Origin: an uncultured Verrucomicrobia subdivision 3 bacterium
Lineage (GTDB): Bacteria > Verrucomicrobiota > Verrucomicrobiia > Limisphaerales > DASXHY01
Assembly: GCA_937890005.1 (NCBI GenBank)
Contig: CALBZA010000004.1
Coordinates: forward strand, 302,554-366,553
DNA length: 64,000 bases
Direction of reading: 5' to 3'
Part shown: piece after piece, positions 53,502-63,285 of the stretch
How positions within the stretch are numbered: the first letter of the stretch is position 1
How the letters are laid out: the number at the start of each line of letters is the position of its first letter
Program-made: the position numbers and the translations under genes
The notes under the pieces: model-generated
The model's input: only the letters and a program-made list of their open reading frames with translations
What the model was told of the DNA's origin: nothing
The model's database searches: none

Positions 53502-56315
53502 TCACGGATAAACCAGGCGGAAGAAGACGTTCGTGGCTGTGGGATCGATTGCAATCTGACTCTGATTGGTGAATGCCGATCCGGGGACGGTGAACCAGGA
53601 ATCCGTGGCGGTCAGGCTGATCGAATTCGATTCAAGGCGACTGCCGATGTAGCTCGCCGGCCACGCAATGTTCAGAATGTCTCCCGCCCATTCCACGTTC
53701 AGGTTCATCGGCGATGTCGGCGGTGGCGGTTGATTGTTCACAAGCCGCACGATCTCAGCATCGCTGAGCGCATAGTTGTAAATGAACAATTCGTCCAGAC
53801 GTCCGTTGAAAAGTGGGTCGGAGGAAAACTGGCTGGCGCCGAGATAATTCAAAACGGGATCAAAGCTCGCGGGCGGAATTGTCATTGTGCCGGACGCGGC
53901 CAGGACGCCGTTCGTGTAAAGCTTTGCCATGTTGCCATTGCGCGTGATCGTGATGTGACGCCACTGACCGATCGGAAGCGGAAATGTTTCAAGCATCTCC
54001 TCGCTCAAATAACTGTTCGTTGAAACCGCGAAGCGCAACGTGTTGCCGCCGGAACCTGGCGTCAGGAACATATATTGCGTGGTATCGTTTCCAAAATCGA
54101 AGATGCGCTGCCACGCTGAACCGCCGTCCCAGTTCACCCAGAGAGCGATGGTGAAATTCGTCACGCTCGCGAACAGATTCGCAGGAAGCATCATGTATTG
54201 GCCGCTCCCGCTCAGGTCCATCGCCTGACCATATCTTCCTGCCACAAACGTGGGTGAACCATTGGTGATAATCGGATGATTCGCGTTTTCGGAATTGTCG
54301 TTTGCGTTTCCATCGAAGCGGTAACGCGCGACAAGTGCTGGTCCGGCGGAAGGCGTCGCGCTCGCTGATGCCGATCGCACTGAGCTGTTCCATGAGCGAT
54401 CAACGGTCTTCACCACGTAATGAAATGTGCGACTGATGTTCGCGGATTTGTCTGTGAACGAAGTGTTGGTGAGTCCTCGCGCAACGATTTCATACGGGCC
54501 GGTTGAATTGGTCGAACGCAACACGGTGTATCCAGCGAAGTCACCGACAGCGACCGGATTCCAGTCCACGCGCACCGAAACCGCATTGGCGGTTGCGGTC
54601 ACGCCCGTTGGCGCGGGCGGCGGCGTCAGGTCAGTTGGTGCTGCGCCGATGGGAATCAAACGCCATTGCTGGCGATTGGAATTCGGTGCGGAAAGCGTGG
54701 ATTGCTGGATGTTCGCGCCGTTGCCGGTTGAGCCACTGGCAACGTCCAGGTAAAGACCGCTCCATTTGCTGCGCACGTAAAACCAGCCGTTGCTGGCATA
54801 TTCCAGGAACCATTGCTGATTCACTCCCATGAGGCTTTCCCATTGGGCAATGTTGCCGCCGGAATCGAGCGAGAAGTTGAAGACGTCCGCCGCCTTGCCG
54901 CTGTGCGCCGCGGTGATGCTGAAATAGCTGTAATCGCCACCGTTGGTGGACGGCACGGGAATGACATCCCACTGCTGATTCAACCCGCCGGCGTAGGTGT
55001 TTTGCTGGATATTTGCGCCGTTGCCGGTGCTGTTCCCGGCCACTTCCATCGCCTTCAGACTGTTTCGATTCACGATGATGTATCGGCCGTTGATCGGTGG
55101 CTGGACGTCTTCGCCCCAGGTGATGTTCACAACGCGCTCGGCGTTTCGATGCGAGGCGGTCTGATAACCGGAACCGCCGCTGGTTGTCAGGGTAAAATCG
55201 CGTTGCGGGCCGTGGCCGTCGTAGAACACGTCGCGATCCTTCGAGAAAAAGCGATACGTGGTCGGCCGCGCCTGGCGTTCCGACTCGCCCACAAACGCCT
55301 GCACACCGCCATCCGGCCGGCGATACACCGCTGCGGCAGTCCAGTTCGGACGATGCTCGGCGTAGCCAAGCCGCTGTCCATCGCTGGCCTTCACAAATTC
55401 TCCCCGCGCACGTTCCGCTGTTCCCCACCAGATGCCGGTCTGCATTCCGTATTCGGCGCCGACGATCGCTTCCATCACATTGTGAAGTTCGTCGTTCGAA
55501 GGATGAGCACCGGCGGCAGTCACGTTTTGAAAAAAGGATGCATAGTTGTCGAACGATCCGGCGAGCTGATGCGTGTTGCCTTCATCAAGCCGCGCCTTGA
55601 GAAAGTTGAACCACGGATTCGCCTGATCGGTATTCAGCGTGTTTCCGCCGCTGATCCGGATGTTGGCGAAGCGCGGATTGTTCGTCAGAAAACCGGCGGT
55701 GTCGTAGAAGGTCTGCATGGTGGCAGGCCGTTCGGGACGGTTGAAGTCCGGTTCATTGAACGGCGCGACTGCGACAACGGTCCGGCCTCGTTCCTGGGCA
55801 CGGCGCGCGGTCACATCGATGAGTTCGGCCCAACGTTCGGGAAGAATTGTTCCATTCCCGGCCTTGAAATACCCGTCAACGGTGGGCGAGTCCTCATTCA
55901 AACAGACTTTCGTTGTCGGGCCGGTCAGATCGACGAAATCGAGTCGCTGGTTCAGCAGACTGGCTTCCGCGGCTTGAAGGTCGCCATTCACCAGCGCAGC
56001 AGTGGGCGTGAAGGACACTCGCACGATGTCCACACGCTCGGCGCCCATGAACGCCACTCCGCGGCGAATGTTGTCGCGGCTGAACCACGCGGTATCGAGT
56101 CCCCAGTTTGTGAGAGAATGCGACACCCCCGGATCGGAAACGTTGAACAACACGGTTCGATCCTGCGCGACGACGTGAACGGCGAATGTGAGTACGACGG
56201 AAAATGCGATGCGCCTGAGACCGTTCGAAAACCGGTGGCTCGGACGGATTCCATGACCGGCAGAGTCGAACAACCGTTCGGACAGCATTGGACGCAGGAA
56301 CTTTGTTTTCAGCAT
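53502..56315 (-). CDS. Multidomain secreted clan GH-A glycosidase with ricin-B, FN3 and LamG modules
   Basis: A 937-residue exported protein with a long n-region (hydrophobic core ~37-50). The N-terminal TIM-barrel-type catalytic domain (about 55-400) has the clan GH-A acid/base in VAPFNEPDF, with a candidate nucleophile in VGAEYGMQTG. It resembles GH30-like beta-glycanases. Two ricin-B-like (CBM13) repeats follow (NSTGNGANIQQN, then GSTGNGANIQQS), then an FN3 domain (PPAPTGVTATANAV), a LamG/concanavalin-like domain (NSENANHPIITNGSP ... RLDELFIYNYALSDAEIVRLVNN) and a C-terminal module. The start is uncertain because no strong ribosome site is visible. Confidence 0.82.
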   Translation of the reverse strand: MLKTKFLRPMLSERLFDSAGHGIRPSHRFSNGLRRIAFSVVLTFAVHVVAQDRTVLFNVSDPGVSHSLTNWGLDTAWFSRDNIRRGVAFMGAERVDIVRVSFTPTAALVNGDLQAAEASLLNQRLDFVDLTGPTTKVCLNEDSPTVDGYFKAGNGTILPERWAELIDVTARRAQERGRTVVAVAPFNEPDFNRPERPATMQTFYDTAGFLTNNPRFANIRISGGNTLNTDQANPWFNFLKARLDEGNTHQLAGSFDNYASFFQNVTAAGAHPSNDELHNVMEAIVGAEYGMQTGIWWGTAERARGEFVKASDGQRLGYAEHRPNWTAAAVYRRPDGGVQAFVGESERQARPTTYRFFSKDRDVFYDGHGPQRDFTLTTSGGSGYQTASHRNAERVVNITWGEDVQPPINGRYIIVNRNSLKAMEVAGNSTGNGANIQQNTYAGGLNQQWDVIPVPSTNGGDYSYFSITAAHSGKAADVFNFSLDSGGNIAQWESLMGVNQQWFLEYASNGWFYVRSKWSGLYLDVASGSTGNGANIQQSTLSAPNSNRQQWRLIPIGAAPTDLTPPPAPTGVTATANAVSVRVDWNPVAVGDFAGYTVLRSTNSTGPYEIVARGLTNTSFTDKSANISRTFHYVVKTVDRSWNSSVRSASASATPSAGPALVARYRFDGNANDNSENANHPIITNGSPTFVAGRYGQAMDLSGSGQYMMLPANLFASVTNFTIALWVNWDGGSAWQRIFDFGNDTTQYMFLTPGSGGNTLRFAVSTNSYLSEEMLETFPLPIGQWRHITITRNGNMAKLYTNGVLAASGTMTIPPASFDPVLNYLGASQFSSDPLFNGRLDELFIYNYALSDAEIVRLVNNQPPPPTSPMNLNVEWAGDILNIAWPASYIGSRLESNSISLTATDSWFTVPGSAFTNQSQIAIDPTATNVFFRLVYP

Positions 56316-56414
56316 ACGGGCTTACCAGATAATGCGCTTTTTCGGCTGAATTTCGGCTGATTTTTTGCGTCCGGCTGAAGATTGTTCAAAGAGACGAAGA
56401 ACTCGAAAAGAAGA

Positions 56415-56444
56415 GACTCCCGAAGCGGTGACACTTCGGGAGTC
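56415..56444 (-). terminator. Intrinsic terminator after gdhA (bidirectional hairpin)
   Basis: An 11-base stem, GACTCCCGAAG (56415-56425) with CTTCGGGAGTC (56434-56444), loop of 8. On the minus strand, downstream of the gdhA stop, it is followed by TCTCTTCTTTTC; on the plus strand by GGTTTTT, so it could stop transcripts from both sides. Confidence 0.85.
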
Positions 56445-56480
56445 GGTTTTTCTGAAACGTTCTTTCTGTTTGCTGCCGGC

Positions 56481-57842
56481 TTAGATCAGCCCCAGAGCAA
56501 CCATGGCGCGAGCGACGCGGATGAAGCCCGCGATGTTGGCGCCTTTGACGTAATTGCCCGGAGCGCCGAACTCCTCAGCCGTCTGGTAGCAGCGTTCGTG
56601 GATGCCTTTCATGATTTCGGCCAGGCGATTTTCGCTGAACTCGAATCCCCACGAATCGCGGCTTGCGTTCTGTTGCATTTCGAGCGCCGACGTTGCCACG
56701 CCGCCGGCATTCGCCGCCTTGCCGGGAGCAAACGGAATTCCGGCTTCCACGAACGCGCGGACACCTTCCGGCGTGACCGGCATGTTCGCGCCTTCCGCGA
56801 TCGCGATGCATCCGTTCCGAATGAGATCAGCTGCATCCTTTCCATTCAGTTCATTTTGCGTGGCGCAGGGCAACGCCACCTGACAGGGCACCGTCCAGAT
56901 TCTGCCGCCAGCGGTGTAAGTCGCGTGCTTGTGATACATCGCATAGTCGGCGATCCGACGGCGCTCGACTTCCTTGAGCTGCTTGATCAATGCGAGATCG
57001 AGTCCTTTTTCGTCGTGGATGAATCCACTCGAATCCGAACAGGCAACCACCTTGGCGCCGAGCTGTTGGAGTTTTTCAATCGCATAGATGGCGACGTTCC
57101 CGGCGCCGGAGACGATCGCAGTTTTTCCTTCGATCGTTTGTTTCCGGACCGCGAGCATTTCGCGCAGGAAGAAAACAGCGCCGTAACCGGTGGCTTCCCT
57201 TCGCACTTTGGCGCCGCCCCAGTCGAGTCCCTTTCCCGTGATCACGCCGGATTCGTAACGATCGGTCAGCCGCTTGTACTGGCCGAAGAGATAACCGATC
57301 TCACGCGTGCCGACGCCAATGTCGCCGGCCGGAACGTCCGTGTGTTCCCCCACATTCCGGTAAAGCGCCGTCATGAAGCTCTGGCAGAACCGCATGATTT
57401 CGTCGTCGGATCGTCCCTTGGGATCGAAGTCCGATCCGCCTTTGGCGCCGCCGATCGGCATGCCGGACAGAGCGTTTTTGAAGATCTGTTCGAAGCCGAG
57501 GAACTTGATGATGCCGAGGTAAACGGACGGATGAAAACGGATGCCGCCCTTGTACGGGCCGAGAGCGCTGTTGAACTGAACTCGGAAACCGCGATTGATC
57601 TGAACTTCGCCGGAATCATCCTGCCACGGCACGCGGAAGATGATCTGGCGTTCGGGCTCGCAGATGCGTTCGATGATTTTATGTGTGCCGAACTCGGGAT
57701 ACTTCGCGAGCACGGGACCCAAGGATTCGAACACCTCGCGCACGGCTTGGTGAAACTCTGATTCCCCGGGATTTCGTTTGATAACCGCCTGGTAAAGCGG
57801 CTCGAGTTTTTCGTCAACAATACTGCTCATACAGCTATTCAA
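56481..57842 (-). CDS. gdhA: Glutamate dehydrogenase (NADP-type, hexameric)
   Basis: 453 residues, normal size. It converts 2-oxoglutarate plus ammonium to glutamate. Substrate region GPYKGGIRFHPSV; catalytic Lys134 in GGAKGGSDFDPKG; DVPAGDIGVG; nucleotide motif VSGAGNVAIYAIEKL. The Ser after GNVA in the dinucleotide fold and overall similarity favour NADP, as judged by eye only. An ATG at 57830 (MSSIV) could be the true start. The strong hairpin at 56415-56444 ends it. Confidence 0.96.
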   Translation of the reverse strand: MNSCMSSIVDEKLEPLYQAVIKRNPGESEFHQAVREVFESLGPVLAKYPEFGTHKIIERICEPERQIIFRVPWQDDSGEVQINRGFRVQFNSALGPYKGGIRFHPSVYLGIIKFLGFEQIFKNALSGMPIGGAKGGSDFDPKGRSDDEIMRFCQSFMTALYRNVGEHTDVPAGDIGVGTREIGYLFGQYKRLTDRYESGVITGKGLDWGGAKVRREATGYGAVFFLREMLAVRKQTIEGKTAIVSGAGNVAIYAIEKLQQLGAKVVACSDSSGFIHDEKGLDLALIKQLKEVERRRIADYAMYHKHATYTAGGRIWTVPCQVALPCATQNELNGKDAADLIRNGCIAIAEGANMPVTPEGVRAFVEAGIPFAPGKAANAGGVATSALEMQQNASRDSWGFEFSENRLAEIMKGIHERCYQTAEEFGAPGNYVKGANIAGFIRVARAMVALGLI

Positions 57843-58269
57843 GCTGCCGGTTGCCGCGGAATTCTCAAGGCTTTATCGGCAAAATGATCTCGATCAGCAA
57901 AGCTGCTAACCGTGCAGATGAACACAGATGAATGAACAAACGGATTTAACGCAAAGGCGCAAAGATTCGAAGAGGCAGAGTCTTGGAATTTTTCTCTTTC
58001 TCTGCATCTCCGCGCCTGCGGTTTGAAATGGATTTCAAATAAGTCGTATCTCACTAACACCGGGCTTCAGCACGGTGAAGTTTGGACGGGAGTTGAGAAA
58101 GCCGTTTCAACCGCTTTTCCGGTGGGATGAGAAGCTGTTAAACAGATGAACGGCTGCACTCACACCGGCACCACGCTGAAGCGCGGTGTTAATGAGATGT
58201 GGAGGCGGTTTCCTGGTCAATTCAGTGCCGCGGACTTGCGGTTTGTTCGGAGCCGAAGAAGTATGAGGT
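57843..58269. repeat. Intergenic region with interspersed repeat copy (57911-58024)
   Basis: A 427-base gap containing the third family II copy at about 57911-58024. It shares GAACAAACGGATT, AACGCAAAG, GATTCGAAGAG and GCAGAGTCTTGGAATTTTTC with the copy near 4509-4632. The remainder up to the GTG of the radical SAM gene holds no gene I can support. Confidence 0.65.
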
Positions 58270-59328
58270 GTGTCATCCAGTCCAACCCAATCCAACCATC
58301 GTGGTGCTTCGGAAAATCCTCCAAATCGCTTCGAAACGTTGCGATTTGAACGGGATGTGGATTGGAATCCCGAGGATGATCCGCTTCCGCGGACGGTTTT
58401 CCTGAAGGACACGACACAGACGATCATCGCCTACAACGACAGTCCTGACATCGGTTTTGAGGCGAGCATCAATCCATACCGCGGCTGCGAACACGGCTGC
58501 ATTTACTGCTATGCGCGTCCCTTTCACGAATATCTCGGCTTCTCCTCCGGCCTGGATTTCGAGACGAAGATCATGGTGAAGGAGAACGCGCCGGAATTGC
58601 TGCGAAAGGAGTTGGCGGCGAAGAAATGGAAACCTCAGGTGATTTCAATGAGCGGCGTGACCGATTGCTATCAGCCGGTTGAACGGAAGCTCAAGTTGAC
58701 CCGCCGCTGCCTCGAAGTGCTTGCGGAATTTCGAAACCCGGTTGGCATTGTCACAAAGAACCTGCTCGTCACACGCGACATCGATGTGCTGAGCGAACTC
58801 GCCCGGCACAACGCGGTCGCGGTGTTCATTTCGCTGACGACACTCGATTCAGAATTGAGAAGCATTCTTGAGCCGCGCACTTCACCGCCCGTTGCCCGGC
58901 TCCGAACGATCAAACAACTTGCCGATGCAGGAATTCCCGTGGGAGTGATGCTGGCGCCAATGATTCCAGGGCTGACCGATTCAGAAATACCGTTGTTGCT
59001 CAAGGCAGCGTCCGAGGCGGGCGCCCGATTTGCCGGTTATGTCGCCTTGCGTCTGCCCTTCTCCGTCGCGCCGCAATTTGAACAGTGGCTGGAGAAACAT
59101 TATCCCGATCGGAAGGAAAAGGTTTTGAACCAGATTCGCTCGCTGCGCGGAGGCAAGCTGTACCAGGCGGATTGGGGCAAGCGGATGAGCGGCGACGGAA
59201 TCATCGCCGACCAGATGGGGAAATTGTTCGATGTGGCGCGTCGTAAATATGGTCTGACCGGGCGCCCTGAACTTTCCACTGAGGCGTTTCGCAGACCGCC
59301 CGGGGCGCAGATGGAATTTCCGATTTAA
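58270..59328 (+). CDS. PA0069-family radical SAM protein
   Basis: 352 residues. The radical SAM cluster ligands are Cys73, Cys77 and Cys80 (NPYRGCEHGCIYCYA). The family markers are NPPNRFETL near the N-terminus and ARPFHEYLGFSSGLDFETKI after the cluster, then SGVTDCYQPVERK. The family is related to spore photoproduct lyase-type proteins but its substrate is unknown. GTG start. Confidence 0.92.
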   Translation: MSSSPTQSNHRGASENPPNRFETLRFERDVDWNPEDDPLPRTVFLKDTTQTIIAYNDSPDIGFEASINPYRGCEHGCIYCYARPFHEYLGFSSGLDFETKIMVKENAPELLRKELAAKKWKPQVISMSGVTDCYQPVERKLKLTRRCLEVLAEFRNPVGIVTKNLLVTRDIDVLSELARHNAVAVFISLTTLDSELRSILEPRTSPPVARLRTIKQLADAGIPVGVMLAPMIPGLTDSEIPLLLKAASEAGARFAGYVALRLPFSVAPQFEQWLEKHYPDRKEKVLNQIRSLRGGKLYQADWGKRMSGDGIIADQMGKLFDVARRKYGLTGRPELSTEAFRRPPGAQMEFPI

Positions 59329-59437
59329 TGGGTGAGAGCACCGGAGAATTTGACCGGATAAATGTCCGTGATTGTCCCTCCGTTCTGTACTTTGAAAGCT
59401 GTTGCATCACTGGGGTGTTTCCCGTAAAAAAGCAGCC

Positions 59438-60091
59438 ATGCAGATTTCACGTCGCATTCTTTTGGCCTGCCTGACCACCACGATTCTCATCCCCAATTTC
59501 ACGCAGGCAGCCGATTCCGAAGCCCAAAAGAAGGCGCGGCAGGCGCTTGAACAGGCCTTGAAACAAACGGAGAGCGCGAGTCCGGCCCCTGCAGTCCAAA
59601 CACCCGCCCAGAGACCTGGCCGTCCGGCGCCTTCGGAGCCGAAGTTTGAGGCTCTGCCAGCTGCTCCGGCAAAAGCTGCACCGGCTCAGCCCAGCGCTGC
59701 GTCAGCGACTGCGACACCGGAACGTGCGAATGGCGCGTTTTTTGAACCGGTGCCGACCACACAATCGAATTCAAACCTGGAGAAGGCCGAACAGGCATTG
59801 CGCGAAGCCATGGCACGAATGGCCAGCCAGCCGGAAACGGCCTCGCCAACGGTCGAGTCCGCGCCTTCGAAAGCTCCGGTCGCCAGCGACAAACCGGAGA
59901 AGGTTGAAAAGGCGAAGTCCGCTTCTTCCTCCACCGCGGAGTTGACGTTTACACCGATTCAAGGGCCGTCCTCGGGCCTTCCGGCTGAGAAGGAGGCTAA
60001 GTTGAAAGCATTGCTGGACCTGTACGTCGCGGATCAGGTGACTCCCACCCAATATCATGAACAGCGCGCGAAGATTCTCGCGGAACCCTGA
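59438..60091 (+). CDS. Secreted Pro/Ala-rich protein with SHOCT-like C-terminus
   Basis: 217 residues. A signal peptide (1-24, ending TQAAD) is followed by ~140 residues of low-complexity Pro/Ala/Ser-rich spacer with a helical QALREAMARMASQPE element. The C-terminal ~35 residues (EKEAKLKALLDLYVADQVTP ... YHEQRAKIL) fit a SHOCT-like helix pair. The ATG at 59438 gives the better signal peptide. Periplasmic spacer or adaptor; no enzymatic motif. Confidence 0.65.
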   Translation: MQISRRILLACLTTTILIPNFTQAADSEAQKKARQALEQALKQTESASPAPAVQTPAQRPGRPAPSEPKFEALPAAPAKAAPAQPSAASATATPERANGAFFEPVPTTQSNSNLEKAEQALREAMARMASQPETASPTVESAPSKAPVASDKPEKVEKAKSASSSTAELTFTPIQGPSSGLPAEKEAKLKALLDLYVADQVTPTQYHEQRAKILAEP

Positions 60092-60107
60092 TTGAAGCAT
60101 TTTCCGG

Positions 60108-60138
60108 AAACCCCGCCAGAGTGCTTCTGGCGGGGTTT
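60108..60138 (+). terminator. Strong hairpin terminator between the secreted protein and lysA
   Basis: A 13-base stem: AAACCCCGCCAGA (60108-60120) pairs with TCTGGCGGGGTTT (60126-60138), loop of 5. The T-tract is short (GTTTCTATTT), so it may also act as an RNA-stabilising hairpin. Confidence 0.8.
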
Positions 60139-60186
60139 CTATTTGATGACTGCCTTTTAAACTGAACTCGAACTCCTGATCCATTT

Positions 60187-61485
60187 ATGCACGGTTTCCA
60201 TTACGTCCGAAAAAAACTCTTCTGCGAAGGCGTCTCCATCGAGTCACTCGCAAAGAAATACGGAACCCCGCTCTACGTTTATTCGCAGGGCACACTCACC
60301 GATCACTTCCAGAAGCTCGACCAGGCTCTCGCGCCGCTCGATCACCTGATCTGCTTCGCAATGAAGTCCAATTCGAATCTCGCCGTGCTGCGGACACTCG
60401 CGGATCTCGGCGGCGGTTTCGACATTGTGAGTGCGGGCGAATTGCAGCGGGTGATCGCTGCCGGTGGAGATCCGAAGAAATGCGTGTTCGCCGGCGTCGG
60501 CAAAACCGAGACGGAAATTGAGTTCGCGCTCAAGAAAGGCGTTTATTCGTTCAACGTTGAAAGCGAAGCCGAACTGGAACGCATCAATCGCGTTGCGGCA
60601 CGCCTGAAGAAGATTGCGCCTGTGGCCGTTCGCGTGAATCCGAATGTGGAGGCCAAGACCCATGCGAAGATCACGACCGGCACTTACGAAAACAAATTCG
60701 GCATCGCATTCGAAAAAATCGAAGGCGTCTATGCCCGCGCGTCCAAGCTGAAGAATCTCAAGCTGCGCGGCGTGCAGATGCACATCGGATCACAAATCAC
60801 GACGGTCGATCCGTTCGAACAGGCCGTTCGGAAAATGTTGCCGCTTGTGCAGAAGCTGCAGAAGAAGCACGGCATCGAATTTCTCAGCATCGGCGGCGGA
60901 CTCGGCATCGTTTACAATCCGGCGCTCGACAGCGGTTCTGCCAACTGGTGGAAAGGTGGTGCGTCGAAGAAGATTCTGACGCCGAAACTATATGCCGAAC
61001 GTTTGCTGCCTCTGTTGCAGCCGCTGGGACTGCGCGTTCTCATCGAACCGGGCCGGTTTATTTCCGGCAATGCGGGCATCCTCGTGACCCGCGTGGAGTA
61101 TGTGAAGCGCACCGGGAAGAAGAACTTCCTGATCGTGGACGCTGCGATGAACGATCTGATCCGTCCGGCCTTTTACGATGCGTATCACGAGATCGTGCCG
61201 CTCACGAAAAAGAGCGGAGCCGCGATCGATACGGACGTTGTCGGGCCGATCTGCGAATCGGGAGATTACTTCTGCAAAGATCGTCCGCTGCCGAAGCTTG
61301 GCGAAGGCGATCACATCGCACTGCTCAGCGCCGGCGCGTATGGATTCGTAATGGCGTCGAATTACAACACGCGCCCTCTGGCGGCTGAAGTTCTCGTAAA
61401 GGGACGAAAAACGGTGCTTGTCCGCGAACGCCAGCCCGTTTCGGAGATCTGGGCCGGAGAGAAAATTGCCGACTGGCAGAAGTAG
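60187..61485 (+). CDS. lysA: Diaminopimelate decarboxylase
   Basis: 432 residues. Final step of lysine synthesis: meso-diaminopimelate to lysine plus CO2. Fold-type III PLP enzyme with Lys60 (CFAMKSNSN), FDIVSAGELQRVIAAG, HIGSQITTVDPF, GGGLGIVY, EPGRFISGNAG and the dimer-site motif GPICESGDYF. Single gene, flanked by terminators or hairpins, no dap genes here. Confidence 0.97.
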   Translation: MHGFHYVRKKLFCEGVSIESLAKKYGTPLYVYSQGTLTDHFQKLDQALAPLDHLICFAMKSNSNLAVLRTLADLGGGFDIVSAGELQRVIAAGGDPKKCVFAGVGKTETEIEFALKKGVYSFNVESEAELERINRVAARLKKIAPVAVRVNPNVEAKTHAKITTGTYENKFGIAFEKIEGVYARASKLKNLKLRGVQMHIGSQITTVDPFEQAVRKMLPLVQKLQKKHGIEFLSIGGGLGIVYNPALDSGSANWWKGGASKKILTPKLYAERLLPLLQPLGLRVLIEPGRFISGNAGILVTRVEYVKRTGKKNFLIVDAAMNDLIRPAFYDAYHEIVPLTKKSGAAIDTDVVGPICESGDYFCKDRPLPKLGEGDHIALLSAGAYGFVMASNYNTRPLAAEVLVKGRKTVLVRERQPVSEIWAGEKIADWQK

Positions 61486-61576
61486 CGTTCCAGCCGGGAA
61501 TGCAACGAAGCGTCGAGGCTTCCGGTGAGCGGCGTTTTCGAGCGCTTTGAGGGAGTGAGTCGTCGGGCTTAACAGT

Positions 61577-61600
61577 TGCCGCAGCAGGATGGCTGCGGCA
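61577..61600 (+). other. Hairpin between lysA and the TonB-like gene
   Basis: A perfect 9-base stem, TGCCGCAGC (61577-61585) with GCTGCGGCA (61592-61600), loop AGGATG. It is not followed by a T-run, so its role (weak terminator or leader structure) is open. It ends 12 bases before the next ATG. Confidence 0.4.
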
Positions 61601-61612
61601 TTGTAGGGTCGC

Positions 61613-62629
61613 ATGACTCCCCGCAGGGTCCACGAAGTGTCGCTGCGCCCGGATCGTCTTGATGTTTCAAGGCTGCTCTGGGCTCTCGCCATTTCGATCG
61701 CGGTGCATTTGCTTTGTTACGGAACCTACCGGTTGGGAGAAAGGTTCAATCTCTGGGAGGTGCAGCGCTGGCCGGTCTGGCTGCAGAAGGTGGTGGCGCT
61801 GACCCAGCCGGTGGCGGACAAGGTCAGACAGCCCCAGCCGCCCGAGTTGCGCGAGGTTCCACTCATGTTTGTGGATGTGAATCCGCAACTGGCGATTCCG
61901 GAACCGCCCAGGGATGCCCGGTTTTACTCGGACAGAAACTCCGAGGCTTCGAATCCCGACATGGACCGCGACACCGGCGCGCCGAAAATCACCGGAAAAC
62001 AGGAGGACATCGTCAAAGCGCAGGATGTCGATCGTTCGAAGTTCGACCGGTTGCAGCCTGCTGTTCCACAGCCTCAACCCACGCAGGAACCGGAAGTCGC
62101 GCGTCCCAGAACTCCCGAACCGGTTGGCGATTTGGTGTTGGCTAAACCTGAAACGGAATCGCGCACAGACAAGGGCACCGTCGAACAAGCCCGGCCCAGA
62201 ACCATTCAGGAGGCAAAGGCGCGGCAGACGCGGAATCAACTGATGGGCGAACGGATGAAGCAGGAGGGAGGCGTCCGAAGGCTGAAAGTTGACGCCGGCT
62301 TTGATGTCAAAGCGACGCCATTGGGAGCTTATGATCTGATGCTGATTCAGGCGGTCGAGCAACAGTGGCAGAACCTGCTCGATCAGATCCGGTTCAGCTT
62401 CGATCGCCACGGGCGCGTGGTGGTTTCGTTCCGGCTTCATTATGACGGACGGATCACTGACGCGAAGGTCATTGAGAATACCGCGGACGACCGGGTTGAA
62501 GGCATGCTTGGTCTCCTGTGTCAGAAAGCGATCACGGATCCGTCTCCCTATCCGCGCTGGCCCGCGGAGGTACGCCGTGACATGGACAAGGATTATCGCG
62601 ACTGCACATTCACGTTTTACTATCGGTGA
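61613..62629 (+). CDS. TonB/TolA-like energy-transducer protein
   Basis: 338 residues with one N-terminal helix (about 18-38, cytoplasm-to-periplasm anchor) and a long Pro/Glu/Gln-rich periplasmic spacer (~75-230). The C-terminal domain (VVVSFRLHYDGRITDAKVIEN) has the TonB/TolA C-terminal fold look. The ExbB and ExbD genes follow, so it probably couples proton-motive force to the outer membrane or to a Tol-like envelope function. Confidence 0.8.
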   Translation: MTPRRVHEVSLRPDRLDVSRLLWALAISIAVHLLCYGTYRLGERFNLWEVQRWPVWLQKVVALTQPVADKVRQPQPPELREVPLMFVDVNPQLAIPEPPRDARFYSDRNSEASNPDMDRDTGAPKITGKQEDIVKAQDVDRSKFDRLQPAVPQPQPTQEPEVARPRTPEPVGDLVLAKPETESRTDKGTVEQARPRTIQEAKARQTRNQLMGERMKQEGGVRRLKVDAGFDVKATPLGAYDLMLIQAVEQQWQNLLDQIRFSFDRHGRVVVSFRLHYDGRITDAKVIENTADDRVEGMLGLLCQKAITDPSPYPRWPAEVRRDMDKDYRDCTFTFYYR

Positions 62630-62656
62630 AGTTCACAGTTATTCAGAAGGAACATC

Positions 62657-63253
62657 ATGGAACTGGTCGTTTACATTTTGCTCATCATCACATCGGTGGT
62701 GGGCGTTGCATTCATTGTGGAGCGGGGCATTGCGCTTCGATGGAACAGGGTCGTGCCGCCGGAAGTCGTTGCCGCGGTTGAGTCCTGTCAGAACCAGGAG
62801 GATGTTCCGATGCTCAAACGCGTCTGCCAGCAGCACGATTCGCCATTGAGCCGGCTGTTGCTGATTGGAACGGAACATCTGAGCTGGCCGAAGACGGAGA
62901 ACGTGGAGGCCATGCAAACACGCGCACGCCACGAGATCGTGAAACTGGAACGCGGACTGGTCGTGCTGGAAATCATTGTCGGCATCGCGCCGTTGTTGGG
63001 TCTTGTGGGAACGATCATCGGGATGATGGATGTGTTCGCGGACGTTGGACATGCGGGATTGAACGACGCGACGAAGCTTGCCCAGGGAATCGCTTTGATT
63101 CTGCGCGCCACCCTGATCGGATTGTTGATCGCAATTCCGTCGCTGATTTTCTGGAGTTATTACACCAAGAAAATTGAAATCCTGGCGGTCGAGATGGAGA
63201 CGCTGTGCGACGAGTTCATCCGGCGGCAGTATCGCGACGAGGTGAAGAAGTGA
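62657..63253 (+). CDS. exbB: MotA/TolQ/ExbB proton channel protein
   Basis: 198 residues with three predicted helices. The first is short (LVVYILLIITSVVGVAFIVERG); the conserved EIIVGIAPLLGLVGTIIGMMDVF loop and LIGLLIAIPSLIFWSYY segment contain the channel helices. Length is somewhat below the ~230 of typical ExbB. AAGGA lies 4 bases upstream of the ATG. Works with the ExbD encoded next. Confidence 0.92.
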   Translation: MELVVYILLIITSVVGVAFIVERGIALRWNRVVPPEVVAAVESCQNQEDVPMLKRVCQQHDSPLSRLLLIGTEHLSWPKTENVEAMQTRARHEIVKLERGLVVLEIIVGIAPLLGLVGTIIGMMDVFADVGHAGLNDATKLAQGIALILRATLIGLLIAIPSLIFWSYYTKKIEILAVEMETLCDEFIRRQYRDEVKK

Positions 63254-63285
63254 GAGGCCCGGAATTTCCAGTTTGACTGCCAAGC

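Noticed and set aside
54813..56360. Plus-strand frame of ~515 codons
   Set aside because: Antisense to the multidomain glycosidase, which has clear domains; the translation is Arg/His-rich with no motif.
56382..57761. Plus-strand frame of ~459 codons
   Set aside because: Antisense to gdhA, which is full length with all signatures.
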